Shown here one piece after another: positions 31,630-40,606 of a DNA stretch of 64,000 nucleotides. This DNA comes from CAVTBT01 sp963733065 (GTDB lineage Bacteria; Actinomycetota; Thermoleophilia; Gaiellales; Gaiellaceae): NCBI GenBank assembly GCA_963733065.1, contig CAVTBT010000006.1, positions 99,698-163,697 on the forward strand, read 5' to 3'. The notes below the pieces were generated by a model. That model was not told where the DNA came from. It saw nothing but the letters and a program-made list of their open reading frames with translations, and searched no databases. Made by a program: the position numbers and the translations under genes. The first letter of the stretch is position 1; every line of letters starts with the position of its first letter.

Positions 31630-34164
31630 ATGCGCACGACCGCCGAGCTGCGGGAGGGCTTCCTGTCGTTCTTCGAGGAGAAGGACCACCTGCGCCGACC
31701 CTCGGCGTCGCTCGTCCCGCGCGCCGACGACCGTTCGACGCTGCTGACGAGCGCCGGCATGCAGCCCCAGATGCCGTTCTTCCTCGGCCTCGAGCCGCCC
31801 CCGGCACCGCTCACGGCGACCGTGCAGAAGGTCTTTCGAACGCCGGACATCGACGAGGTCGGGCTCGACACGTACCACCTCACCTTCTTCGAGATGCTCG
31901 GCAACTTCTCGTTCGGCCAGTACTTCAAGGAGGGCGCGATCGAGTACGCGACCGAGTTCATCCGGGAGCGCATGCAGCTCGACTGGGAGCGCGTCTGGGT
32001 CAGCGTGCACGCCGGCGACCCGGAGCTGAAGCTCGGCCCCGACCAGGTCGCCATCGACCTCTGGGAGCGCATCGGGATGCCACCGGAGCGGATCGTGCCG
32101 CTCCCGTCGTCGGAGAACTTCTGGTCGGTCGGCGGGCCGGGGCCGTGCGGGCCGGACTCGGAGATCTACTTCGACTGGGGCGCCGAGGTCGGCTGCGGCA
32201 CGCCCGACTGCCTGCCCGGCTGCTCGCGCTGCGAGCGCTTCCTCGAGTTCTGGAACCTCGTGTTCATGGAGTACGAGCTCCACCCCGACCGGTCGTTGAC
32301 ACCCCTGCCGAAGCAGAACATCGACACCGGCATGGGCCTCGAGCGAGGTGCGCGGATCCTGCAGCAGGTGCCGTCGGTCTACGACACGGACGGCTACCAG
32401 CTGATCATGGGGTGGATCGCCGCAGAGTCCGGGGTCGCGTACGGCGACTCGCCCACCGCGACGAAGGCGCACCGGATCCTCGCCGACCACGGCCGGGGCA
32501 TGACCTTCCTGGTGGGCGACGGCGTCATGCCGTCGAACGAGGGCCGCGGCTACGTGCTGCGCCGGATCATCCGACGCGCGGTGCAGCAGGCGCAGCGCAT
32601 CGGGCTGGACCGCGTGCACCGGCTGACGGCGGTCGTCGCCGAGCAGATGGGCGACGCGTACCCCGAGCTCGGCGTGCAGGCGGCGGAGATCGACGGCGTG
32701 GTGCGGGCCGAGGAGGAGCGCTTCATCGAGACGCTCGAGCGCGGGCTCAAGCTCGTCGAGGAGCTCGCCGACGCCGACGCGATCAGCGGCGAGCAGGCGT
32801 TCGTGCTCGCAGCGACCTACGGCTTCCCGATCGAGTTGACGGTCGAGCTCGCGGAGGAGCGAGGTCAACCGGTCGACGTGGACGGCTACCGCGCCGCGAT
32901 GGCGGAGCACCGCGAGATCTCGCGCGCCGGCACGTCGCTCGACGGACGAGCCGGCGGCGCCCTCGAGGGACCGCCGACCCTGTTCGTCGGCGACGCCGAG
33001 ACGGACGTGCTGACTGCCATCACTGCGTTCGTGGACCTCGGCGACGGCCGCTTCGAGGCGAAGCTGGAGCGCTCGCCGTTCTATGCGGAGGGCGGCGGCC
33101 AGGTCTCCGACGCGGGCTGGCTCGAGCACGAGGAGACGGGTGCGCGCGCCGAGCTCGCCCGCGCCGACCGCGTGGGGGACGACCAGGTGCTGACGTTCGA
33201 GGGCGACGGCTTCGCCGTAGGCGACCGCGTCCGCGCCGTCGTGCCGTGGGGCGTCCGCTTCCCGACGATGGCGAACCACACGGCGACGCACCTCCTGCAC
33301 AAGGCGCTGCAGGACGTCCTCGGGGACCACGTCCGCCAGGCCGGATCGGCGGTGCGGCCCGACAAGCTGCGCTTCGACTTCACCCACGGCGCGGCCCTGA
33401 CCGCGGACGAGCGCGTCGAGGTCGAGCGCCGCGTCAACGAGAAGGTCTTCGAGAACGTCCGGCTCTCGATCTTCGAGACGCCGCTCGACGAGGCGCGGCG
33501 GCTCGGCGCGATGATGCTCTTCGGGGAGAAGTACGGCGACGTCGTGCGGGTGGTCGAGATCCCCGGCTACTCGCGGGAGCTGTGCGGCGGTACGCACGTG
33601 ACGACGACAGCCGAGGTCGGCCCGTTCGCGATTCTCAGCGAGGGCTCCGTGGGCTCGGGCGTGCGCCGGATCGAGGCGGTCACCGCCGGCGAGGCGTACG
33701 CGTTGCTGCGCGAGCGGGCACGTGAGGCGGAGGAGCTCCGCGGCGAGCTCGAGCGGCTGCGAAAGGATGCGAAGCGCAGACCGGGCGCAGCCGAGACGGA
33801 GACCCGCGAGGAGGTCGCCGCGGAGGTCAAGTCCGAGGGCGGGATCAACGTCATCGTGCAGTCGGTCGAGGGCGTCGACGCCGACGGGCTGCTGGACCTC
33901 TCCGACCGCTTCAAGCAGCGTCACGCGCCGGCGGCCGTCGTGCTCGGGACGAAGGAGGACGGTCGCGTCCACCTCGTCGCCAACTTCGACGAGAGCGTCG
34001 CGGCGAAGGTCTCGGCGAACGACGTCGTGCGCCGGGCGGCCGCCCTCGTGGGCGGTGGAGGCGGGGGCCGGCCGACCATGGCGCGGGCCGGGGGCAAGGA
34101 GCCGGAGCGCCTGCCCGAGGCGCTGGCGGCGGCCGAGGAGCTGATCGTCGGCGCCCTGCGGTGA
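31630..34164 (+). CDS. alaS: Alanyl-tRNA synthetase
   Basis: The 844-residue enzyme begins with the class II core (LREGFLSFFEEKDHLRRPSA; motif 2 RTPDIDEVGLDTYHLTFFEM; motif 3 region NIDTGMGLER). The editing domain follows with metal-binding HTATHLLHKAL and CGGTHVTTTAEVGP, then a coiled coil and the C-Ala domain ending GGGGGGRPTMARAGGK. All key motifs are intact without any frameshift over 2.5 kb. Its stop overlaps ruvX (GTGA). Confidence 0.96.
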   Translation: MRTTAELREGFLSFFEEKDHLRRPSASLVPRADDRSTLLTSAGMQPQMPFFLGLEPPPAPLTATVQKVFRTPDIDEVGLDTYHLTFFEMLGNFSFGQYFKEGAIEYATEFIRERMQLDWERVWVSVHAGDPELKLGPDQVAIDLWERIGMPPERIVPLPSSENFWSVGGPGPCGPDSEIYFDWGAEVGCGTPDCLPGCSRCERFLEFWNLVFMEYELHPDRSLTPLPKQNIDTGMGLERGARILQQVPSVYDTDGYQLIMGWIAAESGVAYGDSPTATKAHRILADHGRGMTFLVGDGVMPSNEGRGYVLRRIIRRAVQQAQRIGLDRVHRLTAVVAEQMGDAYPELGVQAAEIDGVVRAEEERFIETLERGLKLVEELADADAISGEQAFVLAATYGFPIELTVELAEERGQPVDVDGYRAAMAEHREISRAGTSLDGRAGGALEGPPTLFVGDAETDVLTAITAFVDLGDGRFEAKLERSPFYAEGGGQVSDAGWLEHEETGARAELARADRVGDDQVLTFEGDGFAVGDRVRAVVPWGVRFPTMANHTATHLLHKALQDVLGDHVRQAGSAVRPDKLRFDFTHGAALTADERVEVERRVNEKVFENVRLSIFETPLDEARRLGAMMLFGEKYGDVVRVVEIPGYSRELCGGTHVTTTAEVGPFAILSEGSVGSGVRRIEAVTAGEAYALLRERAREAEELRGELERLRKDAKRRPGAAETETREEVAAEVKSEGGINVIVQSVEGVDADGLLDLSDRFKQRHAPAAVVLGTKEDGRVHLVANFDESVAAKVSANDVVRRAAALVGGGGGGRPTMARAGGKEPERLPEALAAAEELIVGALR

Positions 34165-34556
34165 AGGTGCTGGCACTCGACTACGGCGCGGCGCGGACGG
34201 GCGTCGCCGTCTCGGATCCCACCGGCACGCTGGCGCGTCCGCTCGAGGTCGTCGAGCGCGCAGGCGGCGAGGCGGGTCTCGCGCGACTTGCGGAGCTCGT
34301 CCGGCTGGAGGGCGCCGAGCGTGTGGTCGTCGGGCTGCCGCTGACGCTGCGCGGCGAGCACGGCGCACAGGCGCGCGAGACGGAGCGGTTCGTCGACGCC
34401 CTCCGCGCCGTTCTGGCCGTCCCTGTCGAAAGCTTCGACGAGCGCTTCACGACCGCGCTCGCCGGGCAGGACGGAGGCGACGCGGCGGAGGACGCCCGCG
34501 CCGCGGCCCACCTGCTGGCGAGCTACCTGGAATGGACGAAGAGCCGGAACGCCTGA
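34161..34556 (+). CDS. ruvX: RuvX/YqgF Holliday-junction-resolvase-like protein
   Basis: The 131-residue RNase H-fold protein has the first catalytic Asp in LALDYGAARTGVAVSDPTG, VVGLPLTLRGEHGAQ and the late EAxxxL-type region EDARAAAHLLASYLE. The Glu in VESFDERFTT matches the second acidic site. In other bacteria it acts in 16S rRNA 5'-end maturation. alaS-ruvX-mltG order is widely conserved. GTG at 34161 overlaps alaS by 4 nt and its end overlaps mltG by 25 nt. Confidence 0.9.
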   Translation: MKVLALDYGAARTGVAVSDPTGTLARPLEVVERAGGEAGLARLAELVRLEGAERVVVGLPLTLRGEHGAQARETERFVDALRAVLAVPVESFDERFTTALAGQDGGDAAEDARAAAHLLASYLEWTKSRNA

Positions 34557-35443
34557 GCGAGCGGCCAAGCCGGGGCCGGCTCGCCGTCCGGCGAATCGCA
34601 GCCCTGCTGGTGCTGGTCGGCGTGCTCGGCGCGGCGGCCTGGCTCGGTGCGACCGCGTTCGGCGGGGAGGAGGATCCGCCACCGCCGCCCCCCACGACCG
34701 TGGCCGCACCGGTCCTGAAGACGCTCCGCATCGTCTTCCCCGAGGGCTACACGCGCCGCCAGATGGCGGCTCGGGTCGGCGAGGTCCGCGAGATCGCGAT
34801 CGAGAAGCGGAACGTCCGGCCGCGGCTGACCGAGACCGGCTACGTCGCCGCGACTCGCCGGATCGTGCCGCCGCCGGGGTTCCGGAAGGACGTGCCGGGC
34901 GGCAACGCCGAGGGCTTCCTCTTCCCGGCGCTCTACGAGTTCACGCAGCGCACGACTGCGAAGGCTCTGGTCGGCAAGCAGCTGACGGCCTTCCGGTCGG
35001 CCTGGGCGCAGGTCGACATGCTGAAGGCTCGGCGAAAGAACCTGACGCCCTACGACGTGCTGATCATCGCGTCGATGGTCGAGCGGGAGACCGTCGCGCC
35101 GGCGGAACGCCGGCTCGTCGCAGCCGTGATCTACAACCGCTTGCGCAACCGGATGCCGCTCGGCATCGACGCGACGATCCGCTACGGCCTGAACGTGCCC
35201 GGCACGGAGCCGCTGCGGCAGTCGCAGCTTCAGAGCGACAACCCCTACAACACGCGTAACCGGACGGGGCTGCCGCCGACGCCAATCGCCAACCCCGGGC
35301 TCGCGTCGATGCAGGCCGCGGCCAACCCGGCGCCCGTCGACTACCTCTTCTTCGTGCGCAAGCCCGACAACGTGCATCACTTCTTCACGGCCAGCGAGGC
35401 CGAGTTCTACGCGAAGGCCTGCGAGTACGGCTACGGGTGCTGA
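34532..35443 (+). CDS. mltG: Endolytic transglycosylase MltG
   Basis: The 303-residue protein has a short cytoplasmic tail, one transmembrane helix (IAALLVLVGVLGAAAWLGAT), a six-proline linker and a YceG domain. The conserved IIASMVERETVAPAER contains the catalytic Glu, and IYNRLRNRMPLGIDATIRYG and the C-terminal PVDYLFFVRKPDNVHHFF match the family. It cuts nascent peptidoglycan outside the membrane and sets glycan length. Confidence 0.93.
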   Translation: MDEEPERLSERPSRGRLAVRRIAALLVLVGVLGAAAWLGATAFGGEEDPPPPPPTTVAAPVLKTLRIVFPEGYTRRQMAARVGEVREIAIEKRNVRPRLTETGYVAATRRIVPPPGFRKDVPGGNAEGFLFPALYEFTQRTTAKALVGKQLTAFRSAWAQVDMLKARRKNLTPYDVLIIASMVERETVAPAERRLVAAVIYNRLRNRMPLGIDATIRYGLNVPGTEPLRQSQLQSDNPYNTRNRTGLPPTPIANPGLASMQAAANPAPVDYLFFVRKPDNVHHFFTASEAEFYAKACEYGYGC

Positions 35444-35502
35444 GTTGTCGACGGGCGGTCGCGCCGTTCGTCGTCGGTAGGACAGCGACCAGAGGAGGCC
35501 AG

Positions 35503-35841
35503 ATGCCCCGCTACCTGCTCCTGCTCCACGGTGACGAGCCCGCGGAGGACCGGCTCACGGCCGACGACCGCCGTTCCATCGTCGAGGCACACCTCATGCT
35601 CATCCGAGAGCTCTCCGCCGCCGGAAAGCTCGTCGCCTCGGAGGCGCTGACCCACTCGCGCCGCGCGAAGGTCGTCCGCGGCGGCAGCGTCACCGACGGG
35701 CCGTTCGCCGAGACGAAGGAGGTGGTCGGCGGCTTCTACCTGCTCGAGTGCGCCGACGACGACGAGGCGGTGACGTGGGCGCAGCGCATGCCGGCAGGCC
35801 CGTCCCTCGCGGTCGAGGTGCGGCCGGTCGCGGACGTCTGA
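35503..35841 (+). CDS. YCII-domain protein
   Basis: The 112-residue YCII-fold (ferredoxin-like dimer) protein starts MPRYLLLLHGDEPAEDRLTA and contains VTDGPFAETKEVVGGFYLLE and ECADDDEAVTWAQRMP. These proteins often accompany ECF sigma factors in actinobacteria but none is adjacent here. ATG at 35503 has AGGAGG 4 nt upstream (35493-35498), so this gene has a leader, unlike its neighbours. Confidence 0.85.
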   Translation: MPRYLLLLHGDEPAEDRLTADDRRSIVEAHLMLIRELSAAGKLVASEALTHSRRAKVVRGGSVTDGPFAETKEVVGGFYLLECADDDEAVTWAQRMPAGPSLAVEVRPVADV

Positions 35842-35883
35842 GACCGAGCCGCGGCGTCAGGGGTGCCGGGGGATACTGCGCCC

Positions 35884-36627
35884 GTGATCAGCGGCCGCAC
35901 CACCCTCGTCGGGCTCCTCGGCGACCCCGTTGCCGGCTCGCTCTCGCCGCGGATGCAGAACGCGGCGTTCGCGGCGCTCGCGCTCGACTGGGCGTACGTG
36001 CCGCTGCCCGTGCCGGCCGCGCAGCTCGGCGAGGCCGTGCAGGGGCTGCGGGCGCTGGGGTTTGCGGGCGCCAACGTCACGATCCCGCACAAGCAGGCGG
36101 TCGTTCCGTACTGTGACGAGCTGTCGCGGACGGCCGAGCGTGCAGGCTCCGTCAACACGCTGCGCTTCGTCGACGGCCGGGTGCTCGGGGACTCGACCGA
36201 CGGTGACGCGGCGGCGGGTGCGATCGACGCCGACGGTCGGCGTGCGCTCGTGCTCGGCGCCGGCGGCGCGGCGCAGGCGGTGGTCGCGGCGCTCTGGGAC
36301 GCCGGGGCGTTGGACATCGTCGTCGCGCAGCGCAGCGAGCCCGGCTGGCCGCCGTCCGGGGACGGGTTCGACGTCGTCGTCAACGCGACGCCCGTGCGCG
36401 ACGACGTGGTCGTCCAACCGGCCTCGGGCCAGCAGGTCGTCGATCTCGCCTACCGTCCGGACGGCGAGCCGACCGCGCTCGTCGCGGCTGCCCGAGCGGC
36501 CGGCTGCGAGCGCGTCGTCGACGGCGTGGACGTGCTCGTCCGCCAGGGCGCAGCCTCCTTCCGGCTCTGGACGGGCCTCGAGGCGCCGGTAGACGTCATG
36601 CGTGCCGCAGTAGATTCCACCGCGTGA
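35884..36627 (+). CDS. aroE: Shikimate dehydrogenase
   Basis: The 247-residue NADPH enzyme reduces 3-dehydroshikimate. LLGDPVAGSLSPRMQNAAF (substrate loop), ANVTIPHKQAVVPYCDEL with the catalytic Lys, and LGAGGAAQAVVAALWDAGA (nucleotide loop) are intact. An upstream GTG at 35863 is rejected because GTG 35884 begins exactly at the fold and has GATACT 6 nt before it. The stop overlaps aroC. Confidence 0.92.
   Translation: MISGRTTLVGLLGDPVAGSLSPRMQNAAFAALALDWAYVPLPVPAAQLGEAVQGLRALGFAGANVTIPHKQAVVPYCDELSRTAERAGSVNTLRFVDGRVLGDSTDGDAAAGAIDADGRRALVLGAGGAAQAVVAALWDAGALDIVVAQRSEPGWPPSGDGFDVVVNATPVRDDVVVQPASGQQVVDLAYRPDGEPTALVAAARAAGCERVVDGVDVLVRQGAASFRLWTGLEAPVDVMRAAVDSTA
36611..36616 (+). promoter_or_regulatory. 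Internal -10 hexamer TAGATT before aroC
   Basis: TAGATT lies inside the last codons of aroE, 7 nt before GTG 36624. Confidence 0.4.
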
Positions 36628-37721
36628 CCCTCGGCCTCGTGACCGCCGGCGAGTCGCACGGGCCGGCGCTCGTCGCGATCCTGACCGGGCTGCCGGCAGG
36701 GCTGACGCTCGATCGGACGGCGATCGACGCCGACCTCGGCCGCCGCCAGCAGGGCTACGGCCGGAGCCCCCGCCAGCAGCTCGAGCGCGACGAGGTGGAG
36801 GTGCTCGCCGGCCTGCGCCACGGGCGGACGCTCGGGACCCCGCTCGCGCTCGTCGTGCGCAATCGCGATCACGCGAACTGGGCGTGGGGGATGAGCCCGT
36901 GGCCGCCGGACGGCGAGCCTGCGGGCAAGGGCACCAAGCCGGTGACCCTCCCGCGACCCGGGCATGCCGACCTCGCGGGCGTGCTCAAGTTCGGGCACGA
37001 CGACGTACGGGACGCGCTCGAGCGCGCCAGCGCCCGGCACACGGCGGTGCATGTGGCGGCCGGTGCCGTGGCGAAGGCGCTGCTGCGCGAGCTGGGGATC
37101 GCCGTCGAGGGGCGCGCGGTCGAGATCGGCGGCGAGACCGAGCCGGACGCGCAGCGGGCCGCCGTCGACGCGGCGCGCAGCGACCGCGACACCCTGGGCG
37201 GGGTCGTCGAGGTCACGGCCACCGGCTGCCCGCCGGGCCTCGGCTCGTATGCGACGAAGGAGGAGCGCCTCGACGCTCGTCTCGCCGCGGCGCTGATGGG
37301 CATCCAGGCGGTGAAGGGCGTCGAGCTGGGCGACGGGTTCGCGCTCGCCCGCGTCCGTGGGTCGGAGGCGCACGACGAGATCGAGCCGGGGCTGCGACGG
37401 CGCTCGAACCGCGCGGGCGGGCTCGAGGCCGGCGTCACGAACGGCGAGCGGCTCGTCGTCCGCGCCGCGATGAAGCCGTTGCCGACGCTGATGCAACCGC
37501 TCGACTCGGTCGACCTCGCCACGGGCGACGCGGCGCAGGCGCTCGTCGAGCGGAGCGACACCGCCGCGGTCGAGGCGCTTGCGGTCGTGGCCGAGGCGGC
37601 CGTCGCATGGGAGCTCGCCCGCGCCGTACGGGAGAAGCTCGGCGGCGACTCCCTCCCGGATGTCGTCGCCGCGCACCGCGCCTACCTGGAGCGCATCCAG
37701 TGGCCGCGAGCCACGCCCTAG
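36624..37721 (+). CDS. aroC: Chorismate synthase
   Basis: The 365-residue enzyme forms chorismate from EPSP using reduced FMN. GESHGPALVAILTGLPAGL, GRRQQGYGRSPRQQLERDEV, ASARHTAVHVAAGAVAKALL and RRSNRAGGLEAGVTNGERLV correspond to the three family signatures. GTG at 36624 overlaps the aroE stop by 4 nt, and its end overlaps aroKB by 22 nt. Confidence 0.95.
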   Translation: MTLGLVTAGESHGPALVAILTGLPAGLTLDRTAIDADLGRRQQGYGRSPRQQLERDEVEVLAGLRHGRTLGTPLALVVRNRDHANWAWGMSPWPPDGEPAGKGTKPVTLPRPGHADLAGVLKFGHDDVRDALERASARHTAVHVAAGAVAKALLRELGIAVEGRAVEIGGETEPDAQRAAVDAARSDRDTLGGVVEVTATGCPPGLGSYATKEERLDARLAAALMGIQAVKGVELGDGFALARVRGSEAHDEIEPGLRRRSNRAGGLEAGVTNGERLVVRAAMKPLPTLMQPLDSVDLATGDAAQALVERSDTAAVEALAVVAEAAVAWELARAVREKLGGDSLPDVVAAHRAYLERIQWPRATP

Positions 37722-39118
37722 ACCGCCACCTGGCGCTCGCCGGCTTCATGGGGGCGCGCAAGACGACCATCGGCCGTGAGGTCGCCGGGCGCCTCGACCG
37801 GCCGTTCGTGGACCTCGACGGCGAGATCGAACGGCGCACCGGCTCGACGGTCGCCGAGCTCTTCGAGGCGCGGGGCGAGCCGGGCTTCAGGGCGGTGGAG
37901 GAGGAGGTCGCCGCCGACGTGCTGCGGTCCGGGGAGCCGCTCGTCGTGGCGCTTGGCGGCGGCGCGGTCCTCTCGGAGGCGACGCGCGAGCTGCTCGCGA
38001 CGCGTGCCTTCACCGTGCTCGTGGAGGTCGAGGTGGACGAGGCGTGGCAGCGAGTCGGCGGGAGCAAACGCCCGCTGGCGCGCGACGAGGACGCCTTTCG
38101 CCGCCTCTACGACGAGCGGCAGCCCGTCTACGAGGGCGTGGCCGACGCGCGTGCACGAGACGCGCAGGGGGTCCTGCTGGCCGCCGGCGGCGTGCACGTG
38201 CAGCTCGGCGCGCTGGAGCTGCTCGGTGCGCTCGTGCCCGGGGCCGGGCCAGTCGAGCTCGTCTCCGACGCCCGGGTGGCCGGGATCCACGGCATGGACG
38301 CCCAGCTGGCGCTCGCCGGCCGGCTCGCGGCGACGCATGAGCTCCCCGACGGTGAGGAGGCGAAGCAGCTCGATGCGGTCGAACGGCTCTGGGGCGCGCT
38401 CCGGCTCGACCGGTCGGGCACGCTGGTCGCGCTCGGCGGCGGCTGCACGACCGATGCGGCGGGGTTCGCGGCGGCGACGTACCTCCGCGGCGTGCCGTGG
38501 GTGGCGGTGCCGACGACCCTCGTCGGACAGGTCGACGCTGCGATCGGCGGCAAGACGGCGATCGACCTCCGCGACGGGAAGAACCTCGTCGGCGCGTTCC
38601 ACTGGCCCGAGCGCGTCGTCATCGACTCCGCGCTGTTGGAGACGCTGCCCGAGCGCGAGCGGCGGCAGGGGCGCGCAGAGCTCCTCAAGACCTCGCTGCT
38701 CGCCGGTCACGAGCTCGACGTTCGCGGCGCGGCGGCGTTCAAGACCGCCGTCTGCCTTCGCGATCCCCACGACCGCGGCCCCAGGACGATGCTGAATCTC
38801 GGCCACACGTTCGCGCACGCGCTGGAGGCGGCCTCGGGGTACCGGCTCGCGCACGGGGACGCCGTCGGCCTCGGCCTGCTGGCGGCGCTGCGGCTGTCCG
38901 GCAACGAATCGGCGCTCGACACGGTGCGGCGCGAGCTCGACCCTCGACCGGCGGCCGTCGACCGGGAGACGGCCTGGGCCGCGCTGCAGCGCGACAAGAA
39001 GCGCGCCCACGGGCGCACGCGGCTCGTGCTGCTGCCGCGAAACGGCCGGCCGGAGTGGGGCGTCGAGCTGCCCGACGAGGACGTGCGGCGCGAGCTCGAC
39101 CGGCTCATCGCACAGTAG
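37700..39118 (+). CDS. aroKB: Bifunctional shikimate kinase / 3-dehydroquinate synthase
   Basis: The 472-residue fusion has an AroK domain (about residues 1-165) with FVDLDGEIERRTGSTVAELF, GEPGFRAVEEE and VVALGGGAVL, then an AroB domain (about 175-472) with LVALGGGCTTDAAGFAAATY, VPTTLVGQVDAAIGGKTAID, the zinc-site KTSLLAGHELD and GHTFAHALEAASGY. The kinase P-loop reads GFMGARKTTIG where the family has GxGKT, so Arg replaces a near-invariant Gly. AroKB fusions are known in several bacteria. It catalyses steps 2 and 5 of the shikimate pathway, beside aroE, aroC and aroQ. Confidence 0.92.
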   Translation: MAASHALDRHLALAGFMGARKTTIGREVAGRLDRPFVDLDGEIERRTGSTVAELFEARGEPGFRAVEEEVAADVLRSGEPLVVALGGGAVLSEATRELLATRAFTVLVEVEVDEAWQRVGGSKRPLARDEDAFRRLYDERQPVYEGVADARARDAQGVLLAAGGVHVQLGALELLGALVPGAGPVELVSDARVAGIHGMDAQLALAGRLAATHELPDGEEAKQLDAVERLWGALRLDRSGTLVALGGGCTTDAAGFAAATYLRGVPWVAVPTTLVGQVDAAIGGKTAIDLRDGKNLVGAFHWPERVVIDSALLETLPERERRQGRAELLKTSLLAGHELDVRGAAAFKTAVCLRDPHDRGPRTMLNLGHTFAHALEAASGYRLAHGDAVGLGLLAALRLSGNESALDTVRRELDPRPAAVDRETAWAALQRDKKRAHGRTRLVLLPRNGRPEWGVELPDEDVRRELDRLIAQ

Positions 39119-39121
39119 AGT
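39116..39121 (+). promoter_or_regulatory. -10 hexamer TAGAGT overlapping the aroKB stop
   Basis: TAGAGT includes the aroKB TAG and lies 7 nt before ATG 39129 of aroQ. Confidence 0.45.
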
Positions 39122-39128
39122 CGCCGTG

Positions 39129-39560
39129 ATGCGCATCGTCGTCCTGAACGGCGTCAATCTCGACGCGCTCGGCCGCCGCGATCCGAACCAGTACGGAGAC
39201 ATCACGCTCGCCGACCTCGAGACGCGGATCTACGACTGGGCGAAGACGCTCGGCTGCACCGCACGGTGCCGGCAGACGAACCACGAGGGCCAGTTCGTGG
39301 ACTGGTGCCACGACGCGCTCGACTGGGCCGACGGCGTGGTCGCCAACCCCGGCGCATGGACGCACTACTCGTACGCCATCCGCGACGCGATGGAGCTCTT
39401 CACGGTGCCGGTCGTCGAGGTCCACCTGTCGGACATCGGCGCACGCGAGGAGTGGCGACGGCACTCGGTGCTCGAGGGGCTGCCGCTGACGCGCATCGTC
39501 GGCAAAGGTCCGGACGGCTATCGCGAAGCCCTCGAGGTGCTCGTCAGGGGGGACGGCTGA
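39129..39560 (+). CDS. aroQ: 3-dehydroquinate dehydratase, type II
   Basis: The 143-residue enzyme has the N-terminal VVLNGVNLDALGRRDPNQYG with the catalytic Tyr, RQTNHEGQFVDW, VVANPGAWTHYSYAIRDAM with the catalytic-region His, and VPVVEVHLSDI. The first motif differs from the usual NGPNLNLLG, but all catalytic residues are kept. ATG 39129 is preferred over the GTG 3 nt upstream because of promoter spacing. The stop overlaps the pepP start (CTGA). Confidence 0.93.
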   Translation: MRIVVLNGVNLDALGRRDPNQYGDITLADLETRIYDWAKTLGCTARCRQTNHEGQFVDWCHDALDWADGVVANPGAWTHYSYAIRDAMELFTVPVVEVHLSDIGAREEWRRHSVLEGLPLTRIVGKGPDGYREALEVLVRGDG

Positions 39561-40592
39561 GCCGGATCGACCGTCTCCGCGAGCGACTCGAGCGGCCGCT
39601 CCTGGTGACGAACCCCGTGAACGTGCGCTACCTGACCGGGCTCGCGAGCTCGAACGCGGCGCTGGTCGTCGAGCCCGAGCGCGTGCGTCTCTTCACCGAC
39701 TTCCGCTACTTCGAGCGGGCGCAGGCGGTCGACGGTGTGGAGGCGGTGCGGACGGCGCGTGACATCGCCTCGGAGCTGCCCGACCTGGTCGAGGGGCCCG
39801 TCGCGTTCGAGGCAGGCCACGTGACGTACGCCGCCTGGGACCGCCTACGCGCCGGCGGCCTCGAGCTCGAGCCGTCGCACCGCGTGGTCGAGGCGCTTCG
39901 GGCGGTGAAGGAGCCCGGCGAGGTGGAAGCGATCCGGGCGGCGTGCGCGGTCTCGGACCGCGCGTTCGCCGCGCTCGCGCAGGAGCCGTTCGTCGGACGC
40001 ACCGAGCGCCAGCTCGCGTGGCGGATGGAGGAGCTGCTCCACGAGCACGGCGGGGAGGGCCTCGCCTTCGACACGCTCGTCGCCGCCGGCGCCGTCGGGC
40101 TCGAGCCCGCACTCCGAGCTCGGCGACACGCCGATCCCGGCGGGCACGCTCGTGATCGTCGACGCCGGCTGCACGATCGACGGCTACTGCTCCGACTGCA
40201 CCCGGACGTTCGCCACCGGCGAGCTCCCGGACGACCTGCGCGCGATCTACGACGTCTGCCTCGAGGCGCAGCTGCATGCGCTCGACGACATCCGGCCGGG
40301 CATGGACGGCCGCGAGGCCGACGCGACGGCTCGGAGCGTGATCGAGGCGGCCGGCCATGGCGAGAGCTTCGGTCACGGGCTCGGGCACGGCGTCGGGCTG
40401 CTCGTGCACGAGGACCCGGCGCTCAGGCCGGAATCCCGGGAGCGGCTCGAGCCCGGCCAGGTGTTCAGCGTCGAGCCGGGGATCTACCTCGCCGGCCGTG
40501 CGGGCGTGCGGGTCGAGGACCTCGTCGTCCTGCGTGACAACGGCGTCGAGCGGCTGACGACGGCGCCGAAACAGCTCGTGACCGTCGAGTAG
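39557..40592 (+). CDS. pepP: M24 Xaa-Pro aminopeptidase, frameshifted
   Basis: The N-terminal creatinase-like domain (ERPLLVTNPVNVRYLTGLAS) and the start of the M24 domain (GGEGLAFDTLVAAGA) read in one frame. The metal ligands DAGCTIDGYCSDCTRTF, GHGLGHGVGLLVHEDP and FSVEPGIYLAGRAGVRVEDL read in the next. An extra G near 40103 explains the break: skipping it gives SPHSELGDTPIPAGTLVIVD across the joint. The N-terminus begins MSRIDRLRERL only if CTG at 39557, overlapping the aroQ stop, is the start. aroQ-pepP-efp order is conserved. Confidence 0.8.
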
Positions 40593-40595
40593 ACT
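40590..40595 (+). promoter_or_regulatory. -10 hexamer TAGACT of efp
   Basis: TAGACT overlaps the pepP TAG stop and lies 11 nt before ATG 40607, so at most a very short leader exists. Confidence 0.4.
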
Positions 40596-40606
40596 GCCCG
40601 CCGCTC

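Noticed and set aside
31537..34368. Minus-strand open frame of 943 codons opposite alaS
   Set aside because: alaS is unambiguous with all motifs; the opposite frame is rich in Arg, Leu, Val and His from codon complementarity.
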